From positions 5,084,001-5,148,000 of the forward strand of contig NZ_CP150274.1 in NCBI RefSeq assembly GCF_037977055.1: a DNA stretch of 64,000 nucleotides, given 5' to 3'. The DNA is from Paenibacillus sp. FSL K6-1096. Lineage in GTDB: Bacteria; Bacillota; Bacilli; Paenibacillales; Paenibacillaceae. The stretch's first letter is position 1. The number at the start of each line of letters is the position of its first letter. The translations under genes were made by a program, and so were the position numbers. The notes beneath the pieces were generated by a model. It worked only from the letters and a program-made list of their open reading frames with translations. It did no database searches and was not told where the DNA came from. Of the stretch, positions 31,229 to 40,798 are shown piece after piece.

Positions 31229-33511
31229 ATGAAAACTAAACAATTTTGGATTACCGCAATGGTTATCCTGTTAGTTTTTGGGTTGCTTTCGCCAACTCTC
31301 ATCTATTCTGCAGAGAGTACAGGGGCTAAGCAAGGCAAAGTCAGCATACCGGTGACAACCGGGTTAATCGGCTCAGGGAATAGTGCCAAGACATTTTATC
31401 TGGATCTGCCCAGCGGGGTCACCGGCCCCGCAATTAAGACAGGGACACTTGAATATTCAGGAAACAACAGTGTTGTAGGAGCTCTCACTGTCGAGAACGG
31501 GAAGATCAAGGTTACGCTGAAGGGTAACGTGAGGGAGGAGACTTTTCCCGTATTAGGGAAAGATGGACTGTTTACCAAGCCTTTTGTGAGCACTCCCGGA
31601 AACTCCATCTGGCGCTATGCCGATGGACGGCGCTGGCAAATCAACGATTACAAAGAAGACAAGGGGTACAACGTAAGTTACAACAAAAATGCAGACGATT
31701 ACGGAGTACCATCTGCAGTACCACCTAAAACAACGGTTTCAACGAAGTCAGACCCCGTGAATCCTAGTGCAGCAACTTGGTATAAGCTGGATCAAACTCC
31801 GGTTCCATATAGTAGTGTGATTCAATCTAGTATTAAGCTTAATGCTGGTGATCTTATGAAAGATAATGGGACTACCAGTGTTAAGAATGGGAAGTTTGTG
31901 ATTACTTATACAGTACCCTCTAAAAATTATGCTCCAGAGAAAGTATCCGACAGTTTTGATAAAGGACAATGGGTAGAAGGTCGACTCTATTACGTTGAGT
32001 TGCCGTACTACTTCACTGCCCAAGCCAAACTCACATCCTACAGCTACGCCGGTACAGTCACCTTCGACTACTCCCCGCCCGACCAGGCTACGCTTAACGG
32101 AACGGCTACGCTGGAGAAACCAAGCCCGAACCCGGCCAAGCTGGAGGGCAGCAAGGTCGATGTGAAGATCAACGTCAAAGGCGAGCTGCTCGGTTACACA
32201 AATTCATCTAACATCGAAGAATGGGTGTTTTATGCCCGTGAAAAGGACGGTACAGCCAAGGCTGATATGAAGAAGGAATACAGCAAAGTGCTGACCGCAT
32301 CCAAAAGCTTTGACTTTCAGATCCCGGCCAGCCGGGTGACCAGTGACAGCTTCAAGCAGGATTATGCGCTGACGGTGGTCATTCGATTCAAGAATCCGGT
32401 CATTACGAAGACCGGCACGATAACGTCCCTGGAGCAGAAAATGGAAGTCTCGGCCGGAGTGTACAAGAAGGACAATCCGGTCAGCTATCCATCCGTACCG
32501 AACAAGCCAACCAAGCCCGAGGGCAAGCCGCCGATTGCCCGCATCAGTGCACCCAAGTATGTTAAAGCGGGTTCAGACATGATGGTGTACGGTGGAGCTT
32601 CTTCCGATCCGGACGGATATATCACCGACTATGCCTGGGGAACTCCAGGAGCAGAGGGCGGGATTGAAAATGCGGCTAGAGGTTACGTCTGGTATACCCG
32701 GGATAAGGTCGGCCAGACATTCCCCATCTCCCTTACCGTTGTTGATAATGACGGGCTGATCGGGAGTACCAGCACCGAGGTAACGGTCATTGAACCAACC
32801 CCATCCGCCAGCCTGGAGATCACCGGGGCGCTGAAGCAGAACCGGAAAACCACGCTCACCAACAGCAGTACAAGTCCGGAACGGTTCCCGATCATCAAGT
32901 CCAAGACCCAGGTCACCATTAGCGCAGTCAGCGGCGGAACCCAAGCGGACATCAAGTACAGCGGCAGTCTGGCCGAGTTGGAGAGCAAGGATGTACTATT
33001 CCGCAAGCCAGGCAAATACAAAGCGACCATTCATGTAGAGAATACTGCCGGCTATGGTGCAGATGGGGATATCACGTTTGATATTGCACCGGATGAAGTC
33101 CCAAGTGTGTATTTTGACGTTGCCCAAAAAATGTACCGCGACCCGGAGAAGGGAAATAAAGCAATCTTCCAAGTCATGGATAGATCCTTCTCCACGGACA
33201 AGGACGTCCTGAACCGGCGGATCTGGGAATACCGGTATGACTCCAATAATAACGGTAATTTTACCGATGAGAAGTGGGAGATCTTCAGCAATGAAAATGA
33301 GATTGCTCCCAAACTGGAATTAAGCCAGGTGGGCAGATATGAGATCCGGCTGACAGTCTTTGAAGAGTTTGGCCAGCCGACCATAGAGGATTACGTGACG
33401 GAGGCGGACCGGCGGATTGCAGACTCATATACCGATCCGATCAGGCAAGCATTGGTGGAGCGGACAGTAGAAATCGATAACCGCGCACCAGAAGTCGATT
33501 GGGATTTGTAA
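31229..33511 (+). CDS. Large secreted PKD-domain protein (760 aa)
   Basis: A signal peptide (FWITAMVILLVFGLLSPTLIYSAES) precedes a 730-residue exported protein. A PKD/Ig-like domain lies at about 435-515 (PIARISAPKYVKAGSDMMVY, ASSDPDG, LTVVDNDG). Other parts look beta-rich but are not recognisable. There is no LPXTG sorting signal, SLH domain or C-terminal helix, so it is either released or held by the pilus. A segment at about 31,640-32,000 is AT-rich compared with both sides. It starts 11 bp after the preceding gene. Confidence 0.8.
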   Translation: MKTKQFWITAMVILLVFGLLSPTLIYSAESTGAKQGKVSIPVTTGLIGSGNSAKTFYLDLPSGVTGPAIKTGTLEYSGNNSVVGALTVENGKIKVTLKGNVREETFPVLGKDGLFTKPFVSTPGNSIWRYADGRRWQINDYKEDKGYNVSYNKNADDYGVPSAVPPKTTVSTKSDPVNPSAATWYKLDQTPVPYSSVIQSSIKLNAGDLMKDNGTTSVKNGKFVITYTVPSKNYAPEKVSDSFDKGQWVEGRLYYVELPYYFTAQAKLTSYSYAGTVTFDYSPPDQATLNGTATLEKPSPNPAKLEGSKVDVKINVKGELLGYTNSSNIEEWVFYAREKDGTAKADMKKEYSKVLTASKSFDFQIPASRVTSDSFKQDYALTVVIRFKNPVITKTGTITSLEQKMEVSAGVYKKDNPVSYPSVPNKPTKPEGKPPIARISAPKYVKAGSDMMVYGGASSDPDGYITDYAWGTPGAEGGIENAARGYVWYTRDKVGQTFPISLTVVDNDGLIGSTSTEVTVIEPTPSASLEITGALKQNRKTTLTNSSTSPERFPIIKSKTQVTISAVSGGTQADIKYSGSLAELESKDVLFRKPGKYKATIHVENTAGYGADGDITFDIAPDEVPSVYFDVAQKMYRDPEKGNKAIFQVMDRSFSTDKDVLNRRIWEYRYDSNNNGNFTDEKWEIFSNENEIAPKLELSQVGRYEIRLTVFEEFGQPTIEDYVTEADRRIADSYTDPIRQALVERTVEIDNRAPEVDWDL

Positions 33512-33527
33512 GGGAGGCACGTAGACT

Positions 33528-36500
33528 ATGAAGGGAATCCGTCTTTTTCAGAAAAGTATCATTTTGCTTATGGCCTATTTGCTGCTGATTCCCGCACTGC
33601 CTCAGCCAGTTGTCGAAGTGACGAGACTGGCCAGTACGGTGCAGGCGGCAGAGGACAATTTCATTTATTACCGGGATATTGTCTTTGAAGCCGGACGGGG
33701 GGGACACGGCAATCAGGATGACAGGGTTGTCATTGATTTCCCTGCCATCAAGGTCACCAATCTTAAATTTAATAAAACTACCAAAAGAATGACCTATGAT
33801 ATTGTTCCAGGCTCTAACTTGCATGTTACCTATAACACGGGGAGACGCGAATGGCAAGGATATACGGAACCAATGGAAATTGAAATGTGTAGTAGCGTGT
33901 ATACCAAAGAGGCGTACCAGTATGAAAAATATAGGCAGGATGGTCGTGACGAATGGTGGAGCTGCAATGATCCTAGAACACCCGACTATTATGGTATGTA
34001 CTATAATTGGTCAGCAGATTGGGGAAGATTATTTATAAATGCGGTGGCACCACCACCTCAAGGAGATTATTTTCCCGCCACTCTGGATATAGATATGTCC
34101 AACATACGAAGCTTAATGGCGAACACCTCTCCTAATGAATATGCACAAGGATATAACTATTATCAGCCAAGTGATTATACTCCAGGACTAGAGAAAGATC
34201 CGGAAATGCTCCGGTTTAGAGTGCTGGCTCGGACAAACACGTACTGGTGGTCACCGTACATGACTAGATTAGCGGAATTGATACCCAACTATGCTCCTAG
34301 CCTGTCCGTAGGAACAGCAAATGGGATTACCCTGGTTAATGCCGCCGGCCTAAGCGGAATCAATATTGAGGGGTATGTCAGTGATCCTGATAACGAGGAT
34401 GTTACGGTAACAGCCGAGATTCCGAATGTCTTCTACAAGAAGACGGTGGTGCCTCAAGCCAAGCTGTCCAAAATATTTAATATCCCACTGGATGTCTTGC
34501 AAGACTCGATACCGCCAGGAACCTACACTGTGAACATCACGGCGTCCGACCCGTCGGGAATGACCGCAAAGGCTGCACTTACAATCAATGTCAGACAACA
34601 GATGAGGAACAAGTCGTTTGTCCTGGTCAATACACCGGTAGAAACAAGGACGAAATTCTCTGACTCAGAATGGGATCCTAAACGGGAAGAGCGATACCGG
34701 TTCGATCACGACCCGTACTTCTTTGATAATTCGATGGGTATTATTTGGGATTCCGGATTATGGCGGAATTCACCCTACACGACTTTCCCGTATAGCGGAT
34801 CCTACGTGGCCACATTCCAGGGTCGCGACAATCCCAAGGATGATGACCGGTTTGATGTGTACCGCAAGTGGAGCCGGAATAACCTGTCTTCAATGACCTT
34901 CCATGTACACCGCAAGCCAATCGCGCTATTCAGTGCCAGGCTGTCAGGCGGATGGATGCAGATCACCGACAGCTCCTACGATTTGGATCATGTCACCGCC
35001 TCCAATAAAGGGATTATGGACTGGCAATGGCAATATAAGAAGACGGAGGGGCAAGTCTGGACGGATGGATATCCGCCGGGGCAGCTGCCAACGAATGACC
35101 AGTATGATATCCGGCTGAGAGTACGGGACATCGATGGTGAGAACGGGGTGGGTGTCTGGAGTGACTGGTCACAGCAAACGGTGGGAGCCGCAAGCAACCT
35201 GCCGCCGGTAGCTCTGTTTACTGTTGAGCCCAACATCGTATCGTACCGTAAGGCTACCACGATCACGGACAAGTCTTACGACCCTGACAATGATCCACTC
35301 GATGTGTACAGCTGGACAGTGATAAAAGATGGCTGGCAGCAGGTGTGGAGCCACTGGGGCGGGGCGGCCGTGCCGCCGAACATCGCAGCCTATGGCGTGG
35401 GGACGTATCAGCTGACCCTTCAGGTCCATGATAACCGCGGGCTATGGTCGCAGCCCTACAGCCAAACGGTACAAGTCCTGAATCACCCGCCGGCAGCCGC
35501 TTTCAATATGCCGGTGGAAGTGTACCGGGATACGGTCATTACCATGGACAATCTGACACCGGACCCGGATGAGGATGGCGATGGGCTAAGCTATGCCTGG
35601 AACGCCCGGATCAATAGCAGCCCTTATTATTATGCCGGCAGTAACCGAAACCAGGTGCTGACCATCCGGGACCTGATCGCGCGCAGCGGCATTTCACCAC
35701 AGCAAGCCATTTCAGATGGCTGGGAAATGCGGCTGACTGCCTCGGACGGATTGCTTTCCTCGAATGCGACACGAACGTTCAAGGTCCTGAATCATGTCCC
35801 TACAGCCGCCATTAACGGGCCAGGGGCGGTGTATCAGTTTGATACGAAGCAGTATACATCGTCTGATTATGATGAAGATCCTTCGGATATTGCCAGTCTG
35901 CAATACTTTTGGAAGGTGACGGACAGCGATAGCACCACCAAGTTATATAAGACGCCAAGCATCGAAATCAATTTCCCGGAACCAGGGACGTACACTCTGG
36001 AACACTGGGCGGTGGACCAGATCGGAGCGAAGTCCAACATCGAGACGCTAAAAGTCAATGTAATCAAAAACGAAGCCCCGTCCATGACGCTCACTTCTCC
36101 TCCAGGTACAGCCGCGAGCCCTACGGTCCTGGATGCAGAGAAGCAGGGGGACCCGTTAATTCAGTGGACCTACTCTGACCCGGAGAGTGACCCTCAGGAA
36201 AAGTACAAGCTAGAATTTTTCACCATAAAAGGACTATTGGAGCAAACGGTAGAGAATACAGATAGCAGCGGCTTGATCCGCCAGTATCAAGTGCCCAACC
36301 TGACATTCAATCGCTTTGAGTACTTCACCGTATTGGGGCGGGCGTATTCCAAAGGCTCCTGGTCGGAGATCTCCAATGAAAAGATGTTCATCATCGACAA
36401 TCCGCCGAAGCCTGGATTCACCTTAACTACGGATACTGGAAAAGATGCCGCTAAACAGCCCATCTACCGGACGGACGTTTTGAACATCACAAGCACAGCG

Positions 36501-37412
36501 ACCGATACGGATATCCCGCAGGGGGACAGCATCAGCTACCAGTATTACTTGAAGCCGGCGGGAGGAACAGAGGCCCTTTTAAACACACAAAGCAGCTTCA
36601 CCAAGCAGTTCACGACCAATGGAACCTTCGCTCTGCGGCAGGTAGTTACCGACTCATTAGGCCTTTACCGGGAACTAATTCAGAATATTACTGTAGTAAA
36701 CCGGCTACCTGTGGTGAACATCACCTATCCTACAAGTACGGTGTTCAACAATCCGACCGTAGTGAGCACTCTTACGCCAGTCATCAAATGGGATTATCAG
36801 GATGAAGATGGGGACCAGCAGCAACGGTTTAAGGTTCGCCTCATCGACTCGACCAACGGTCAGGTGATTGGGTCTGGAGAGCAATACTCAAGCCATCATC
36901 AATGGCAGGTTCCGGCAGGCAGACTTGTTGAGAATGTAAAGTATGTTGTCGAAGTGGAGGCTTATGACGGTTTTGAATGGAGTAATGTGTCTCCAAGGAA
37001 ATTCATGATGGTCAACCTGTTGTCTATCAAAGGGGCAGTTCAGCATACAGAGGCGTGGAACAGCAACCGTCAGGCTTATAATCTGAAGCAGAGCGGGGAC
37101 CCGGAGACTCCGCGGGGGTATAATGTGTACTGGGCAGGCGAGAAGTTCGTGCTGAAGGGCACAGCGACCGGTCTGCCGGATACTGTTCAGGTCACCATGA
37201 CCGGAGGGTACACTGCGCAGCTTAGTCCAACTGGCAGCGATAAGACGCTGTGGACCGGCGGGCTGTCTGATCCGTCCTTCGAGCATCTGGCGGATGGGCC
37301 GGTGAGCTTCACTTTTACTGCAACGAATGCGTACCACACCAAGACCGATACCGTTACAGTCACGATAGCGGGAGACTGGTCGGAGTATTATCAGAGCCAC
37401 CGTATCAAATAA
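33528..37412 (+). CDS. Giant secreted PKD/Ig-repeat protein (1294 aa)
   Basis: Signal peptide ending near VQAAEDN, then a long exported chain. Repeated beta domains of about 95-105 residues with Asp-rich turns begin near residues 558 (PPVALFTVEP, SYDPDNDP), 652 (HPPAAAFNM, DPDEDGDG), 757 (HVPTAAINGPG), 850, 958 and 1058; an earlier unit has SDPDNEDV near 283. Such repeats form rods that often bind Ca2+. No wall-anchor motif is visible. The N-terminal part (about 33,760-34,330) is AT-rich and aromatic. It is the last gene of the second locus; GGGAGGC precedes the ATG. Confidence 0.82.
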   Translation: MKGIRLFQKSIILLMAYLLLIPALPQPVVEVTRLASTVQAAEDNFIYYRDIVFEAGRGGHGNQDDRVVIDFPAIKVTNLKFNKTTKRMTYDIVPGSNLHVTYNTGRREWQGYTEPMEIEMCSSVYTKEAYQYEKYRQDGRDEWWSCNDPRTPDYYGMYYNWSADWGRLFINAVAPPPQGDYFPATLDIDMSNIRSLMANTSPNEYAQGYNYYQPSDYTPGLEKDPEMLRFRVLARTNTYWWSPYMTRLAELIPNYAPSLSVGTANGITLVNAAGLSGINIEGYVSDPDNEDVTVTAEIPNVFYKKTVVPQAKLSKIFNIPLDVLQDSIPPGTYTVNITASDPSGMTAKAALTINVRQQMRNKSFVLVNTPVETRTKFSDSEWDPKREERYRFDHDPYFFDNSMGIIWDSGLWRNSPYTTFPYSGSYVATFQGRDNPKDDDRFDVYRKWSRNNLSSMTFHVHRKPIALFSARLSGGWMQITDSSYDLDHVTASNKGIMDWQWQYKKTEGQVWTDGYPPGQLPTNDQYDIRLRVRDIDGENGVGVWSDWSQQTVGAASNLPPVALFTVEPNIVSYRKATTITDKSYDPDNDPLDVYSWTVIKDGWQQVWSHWGGAAVPPNIAAYGVGTYQLTLQVHDNRGLWSQPYSQTVQVLNHPPAAAFNMPVEVYRDTVITMDNLTPDPDEDGDGLSYAWNARINSSPYYYAGSNRNQVLTIRDLIARSGISPQQAISDGWEMRLTASDGLLSSNATRTFKVLNHVPTAAINGPGAVYQFDTKQYTSSDYDEDPSDIASLQYFWKVTDSDSTTKLYKTPSIEINFPEPGTYTLEHWAVDQIGAKSNIETLKVNVIKNEAPSMTLTSPPGTAASPTVLDAEKQGDPLIQWTYSDPESDPQEKYKLEFFTIKGLLEQTVENTDSSGLIRQYQVPNLTFNRFEYFTVLGRAYSKGSWSEISNEKMFIIDNPPKPGFTLTTDTGKDAAKQPIYRTDVLNITSTATDTDIPQGDSISYQYYLKPAGGTEALLNTQSSFTKQFTTNGTFALRQVVTDSLGLYRELIQNITVVNRLPVVNITYPTSTVFNNPTVVSTLTPVIKWDYQDEDGDQQQRFKVRLIDSTNGQVIGSGEQYSSHHQWQVPAGRLVENVKYVVEVEAYDGFEWSNVSPRKFMMVNLLSIKGAVQHTEAWNSNRQAYNLKQSGDPETPRGYNVYWAGEKFVLKGTATGLPDTVQVTMTGGYTAQLSPTGSDKTLWTGGLSDPSFEHLADGPVSFTFTATNAYHTKTDTVTVTIAGDWSEYYQSHRIK

Positions 37413-37419
37413 ACTTCAA

Positions 37420-37456
37420 GGGCTGAGGGCAGCCGGTCAGACGACTCCCTCGGCCC
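37420..37456. terminator. Hairpin between convergent genes
   Basis: GGGCTGAGGG pairs with CCCTCGGCCC around a 17-base loop. It lies past the end of the giant protein gene and overlaps the last codons of the convergent gene. No T run. Confidence 0.4.
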
Positions 37457-38078
37457 GCTCTTCATTCAAATGCATTCTTGCAGCAACAGCGGCCGCCACA
37501 GAAGAATTGGTGTTATGTAGACTGGAGCTGAAGGCGGTTGTGCCATGGTTCCGGCGCATATAATAGGAAAGTTTGCCGCTGAAGATTTTGTGGGCGCACA
37601 GGGAGGAGGCGAAATCCTCCGGTGTGACGAAGCAGGAGGGCTTGGCTACCGGCTGTACCGCCGTTTCCTCCAGCACAGAGGCGACGAAATGGGAGCAGAA
37701 AAAAGCATTTTCCCGGTCGAACCGGATATTCAGCAGCACACCGATCAGGCCGAGCAGGTGATACTTATAACGCTCCTGATTCTGCATCATGCCCTGAACA
37801 TGGTTATACATCTTCTCATACTGCTCTGCTGTTACTCTAAGCTGATAGATGGCACAGTCTGCGCTGCGGTAGAAGGGATGGATAAAGTTCTCATGGATGA
37901 GGCCGGCGATAAAAGGGTTGTGCACTTTTTTTCGTCCGAAGCTGTAGACTTCCCGCAGTTCATGGTCAAAGGCAATGGAGGCATGATTCAGCTCAGCCTT
38001 GGTGAACCACTTAATCAGTCCGCTGAAGGCAGTGCCTGTCCCGGTCAGTACAATATAAATATCTTTGTTTGCAGTCAT
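37437..38078 (-). CDS. Permuted NlpC/P60-like (YiiX/C92-type) protein
   Basis: A 213-residue protein with the circularly permuted papain-like arrangement: His32 in ELNHASIAFD comes first and Cys128 in AFFCSHFVASVLE second, as in the YiiX/YaeF (C92) group of cysteine peptidases or acyl hydrolases. No signal peptide, so probably cytoplasmic. The start MTANKDIYIV has AAGGAAATTGGAAG upstream. Confidence 0.75.
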   Translation of the reverse strand: MTANKDIYIVLTGTGTAFSGLIKWFTKAELNHASIAFDHELREVYSFGRKKVHNPFIAGLIHENFIHPFYRSADCAIYQLRVTAEQYEKMYNHVQGMMQNQERYKYHLLGLIGVLLNIRFDRENAFFCSHFVASVLEETAVQPVAKPSCFVTPEDFASSLCAHKIFSGKLSYYMRRNHGTTAFSSSLHNTNSSVAAAVAARMHLNEERAEGVV

Positions 38079-38242
38079 CTTCCAATTTCCTTTCTCATGG
38101 AATTTATGGGATCATCCGGTTCCGCTTGCTGAGTTAATCTCATCTTACTGTATAAAACCGGCTTGCAAAACAAACTTTAGTCTTAAATAAAAACTAGACC
38201 TAAGGCTAAGTTCCCCGCTCTCCAGGCTTCCTGCAAAAACAA

Positions 38243-38272
38243 TTGGAAATGCTTCCACTTCCGTGATACAAT
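38243..38272 (+). promoter_or_regulatory. Candidate promoter of tkt
   Basis: TTGGAA (38243-38248) and TACAAT (38267-38272), spacer 18 bp, about 43 bp before the start codon. The rest of 38079-38242 shows no gene or clear structure. Confidence 0.5.
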
Positions 38273-38314
38273 AATAGTCAAAATGACATTCTTGATTTGA
38301 GGAGGATTATTGTA

Positions 38315-40363
38315 ATGACTGAACAAGCAAAAGATCAAGCCATTCATAAAGAAGAAAACTCCACGGTGGACAACCTGGCGATCACAACCATCCGTACGCT
38401 TGCCATCGATGCCATTGAAAAAGCAAACTCCGGACATCCGGGGATGCCGATGGGCTCCGCTCCAATGGGCTACCAGCTGTTCGCCAAGACAATGACGCAT
38501 AACCCGGATCACCCGACGTGGATTAACCGTGACCGCTTCGTATTGTCTGCCGGACACGGCTCCATGCTGCTCTACAGCCTGCTGCACCTGAGCGGTTATG
38601 ATCTTCCGATGGAAGAATTGAAGCAGTTCCGCCAATGGGGCAGCCTGACACCGGGACACCCGGAATTCGGCCACACCGCAGGTGTAGATGCGACAACCGG
38701 CCCGCTGGGACAGGGGATCGGGATGGCGGTAGGGATGGCAATGGCTGAAGCGCAGCTGGGTGCTACCTACAATAAAGGTGAACATAATGTGATTGACCAC
38801 TATACGTACGCGATCTGCGGCGACGGTGACTTGATGGAAGGGATCTCTTCGGAATCCGCTTCGCTGGCCGGTCACCTGAAGCTCGGCAAGCTGATTGTAA
38901 TGTACGATTCCAATGATATCTCCCTGGACGGCAAGCTGAATCTGGCGTTCTCCGAGAATGTGGCCAAGCGCTTTGAAGCTTACGGCTGGCAGGTGCTGCG
39001 CGTTGAAGACGGTAATGATCTTCCGGCACTGGCTAAGGCTCTGGAGGAAGCACAAGCAGACACCAGCAAGCCGACACTGATCGAAGTGAAGACTGTTATC
39101 GGCTACGGCAGCCCGAACAAGCAGGGTAAAGGCGGCCACGGCGGTACTCACGGCTCCCCGCTGGGTGCTGATGAAACGAAGCTGACGAAGGAATATTACA
39201 AATGGGTATATGAAGAGGATTTCTATGTACCGGATGAAGTCCGCGCCAGCTTCGCTGAAGTGAAAGCGAAAGGGATCGCTGCCAACAAAGCCTGGGATGA
39301 GAAATTCGCTGCTTACAAAAAAGCCTACCCAGAGCTGGCTGCCCAGCTCGAAACCGCACTGAACGGCGAGCTTCCTTCCGGCTGGGATGCTAATCTGCCA
39401 TTTTACAAAGCAGAAGACAAAGCAGTGTCCACCCGTGTGGCTTCCGGTAATGCACTGAACGGCTTGACTGCCGGTGTTCCTCAGCTGGTAGGGGGGTCTG
39501 CTGACCTGGAGAGCTCGACTATGACTCACCTGAACGGTCTGGCCCAGTTCACCCCTGATTCTTATGACGGCCGCAATATTTACTTCGGTGTCCGTGAATT
39601 CGGTATGGCGGCTGCCATGAACGGGATTGCCCTGCACAGCGGTCTGAAGGTATTCGGCGGTACATTCTTCGTATTCACTGACTACCTGCGTCCGGCGGTC
39701 CGTCTGGCTTCGATCATGAAGCTTCCGGTGACTTACGTGCTGACCCACGACAGTATTGCTGTCGGTGAAGACGGTCCTACGCATGAGCCGATTGAACAGC
39801 TCGCTTCCCTGCGCATTATTCCAGGCCTGACAGTTATCCGTCCGGCAGATGCCAACGAGACTTCTGCTGCCTGGGCTTACGCTATGGAGAACACCTCGAA
39901 TCCGGTAGCGCTGGTGCTGACCCGCCAGAACCTGCCGATCCTGGCAGGAACCGTGGAAGGTGTGCGCGATAACATTAAGCGCGGCGGTTATGTAATCTCT
40001 GACGCCAAGAACGGTACACCGCAGGCTCAGATTATCGCTACCGGCTCTGAAGTTCAGCTCGCGGTTAAGGCGCAGGCTGCACTTGCTGAAGAAGGCATCG
40101 ATGTCCGTGTCATCAGCCTGCCAAGCTGGGATCTGTTCGAGAAGCAGGACAAGGCTTACCGCGATTCCGTCATCCTGCCTGAGGTGAAGGCCCGCCTGGC
40201 GATTGAAATGGCGCAGACCTTCGGCTGGGAACGTTATACCGGCGATCAGGGCGATATTCTGGGAATCACTACGTTCGGCGCTTCCGCCCCTGGCGACACC
40301 GTAATCAGAGAATATGGCTTCACTGTAGAAAATGTAGTCAAGCGCGTTAAAGCGCTGCTATAA
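38315..40363 (+). CDS. tkt: Transketolase
   Basis: Thiamine-diphosphate enzyme moving two-carbon units in the pentose phosphate pathway, 682 aa. Typical features: ANSGHPGMPMGSAPMGY near 40, the TPP motif CGDGDLMEGISSE near 170, GGHGGTHGSPLG, VREFGMAAAMNGIALH and SVGEDGPTHEP-like IAVGEDGPTHEPIEQLA. The frame extends upstream to 38297; the ATG at 38315 is used because GAGGAGG precedes it. A nucleoside phosphorylase gene follows. Confidence 0.97.
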   Translation: MTEQAKDQAIHKEENSTVDNLAITTIRTLAIDAIEKANSGHPGMPMGSAPMGYQLFAKTMTHNPDHPTWINRDRFVLSAGHGSMLLYSLLHLSGYDLPMEELKQFRQWGSLTPGHPEFGHTAGVDATTGPLGQGIGMAVGMAMAEAQLGATYNKGEHNVIDHYTYAICGDGDLMEGISSESASLAGHLKLGKLIVMYDSNDISLDGKLNLAFSENVAKRFEAYGWQVLRVEDGNDLPALAKALEEAQADTSKPTLIEVKTVIGYGSPNKQGKGGHGGTHGSPLGADETKLTKEYYKWVYEEDFYVPDEVRASFAEVKAKGIAANKAWDEKFAAYKKAYPELAAQLETALNGELPSGWDANLPFYKAEDKAVSTRVASGNALNGLTAGVPQLVGGSADLESSTMTHLNGLAQFTPDSYDGRNIYFGVREFGMAAAMNGIALHSGLKVFGGTFFVFTDYLRPAVRLASIMKLPVTYVLTHDSIAVGEDGPTHEPIEQLASLRIIPGLTVIRPADANETSAAWAYAMENTSNPVALVLTRQNLPILAGTVEGVRDNIKRGGYVISDAKNGTPQAQIIATGSEVQLAVKAQAALAEEGIDVRVISLPSWDLFEKQDKAYRDSVILPEVKARLAIEMAQTFGWERYTGDQGDILGITTFGASAPGDTVIREYGFTVENVVKRVKALL

Positions 40364-40397
40364 TAGACTGATCGACGAACAAAGGGGAGAATAAGTA

Positions 40398-40715
40398 ATG
40401 AGTCAGTTCACCAACGCAACCGTGCAAAAAGCAGCAAACATCTATTACGATGGAAAAGTAACCAGCCGTACCGTTATTTTGGAGGACGGCACAAAGGTGA
40501 CACTGGGCATTATGCTGCCTGGAGTGTACGAGTTCGGCACAGACGGCCCGGAGACGATGGAGATTCTCTCCGGCAAGCTCAAGGTGCTGCTGCCCGGCAC
40601 TGAGGTATGGAAGGACATTGATGGAGCTGATACCTTCCATGTTCCCGGCAACTCCAAGTTTGCGCTGGAGGTCTTCGCATTAACTGATTATTGCTGTTCT
40701 TACCCGAAGCTGTAA
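40398..40715 (+). CDS. ppnP: Pyrimidine/purine nucleoside phosphorylase PpnP (DUF1255)
   Basis: A 105-residue cupin-fold enzyme. The sequence matches the PpnP family throughout (NIYYDGKVTSRTVILEDG, LGIMLPGVYEFGTDGPETMEI, VPGNSKFALEV, YCCSY at the end). It phosphorolyses nucleosides to base and ribose 1-phosphate, which can feed the pentose phosphate pathway together with the preceding transketolase. AAAGGGGAG precedes the ATG. Confidence 0.94.
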   Translation: MSQFTNATVQKAANIYYDGKVTSRTVILEDGTKVTLGIMLPGVYEFGTDGPETMEILSGKLKVLLPGTEVWKDIDGADTFHVPGNSKFALEVFALTDYCCSYPKL

Positions 40716-40740
40716 TGTAACAAGGTTATAGCAATGCAAA

Positions 40741-40773
40741 TATCCCGTCAGCCTGTGCTGACGGGATATTTTT
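40741..40773 (+). terminator. Rho-independent terminator after ppnP
   Basis: ATCCCGTCAGC-CTGT-GCTGACGGGAT, perfect 11-bp stem, followed by a T run. Confidence 0.92.
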
Positions 40774-40798
40774 GCATCACCTGATAAGTGAACCGGAC

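Noticed and set aside
38183..39784. A 533-codon minus-strand frame
   Set aside because: It is a codon-bias shadow of transketolase. The same holds for the long antisense frames at 2042-3205 (binding protein), 45392-46519 (pgi) and 61584-62843 (oxidoreductase).
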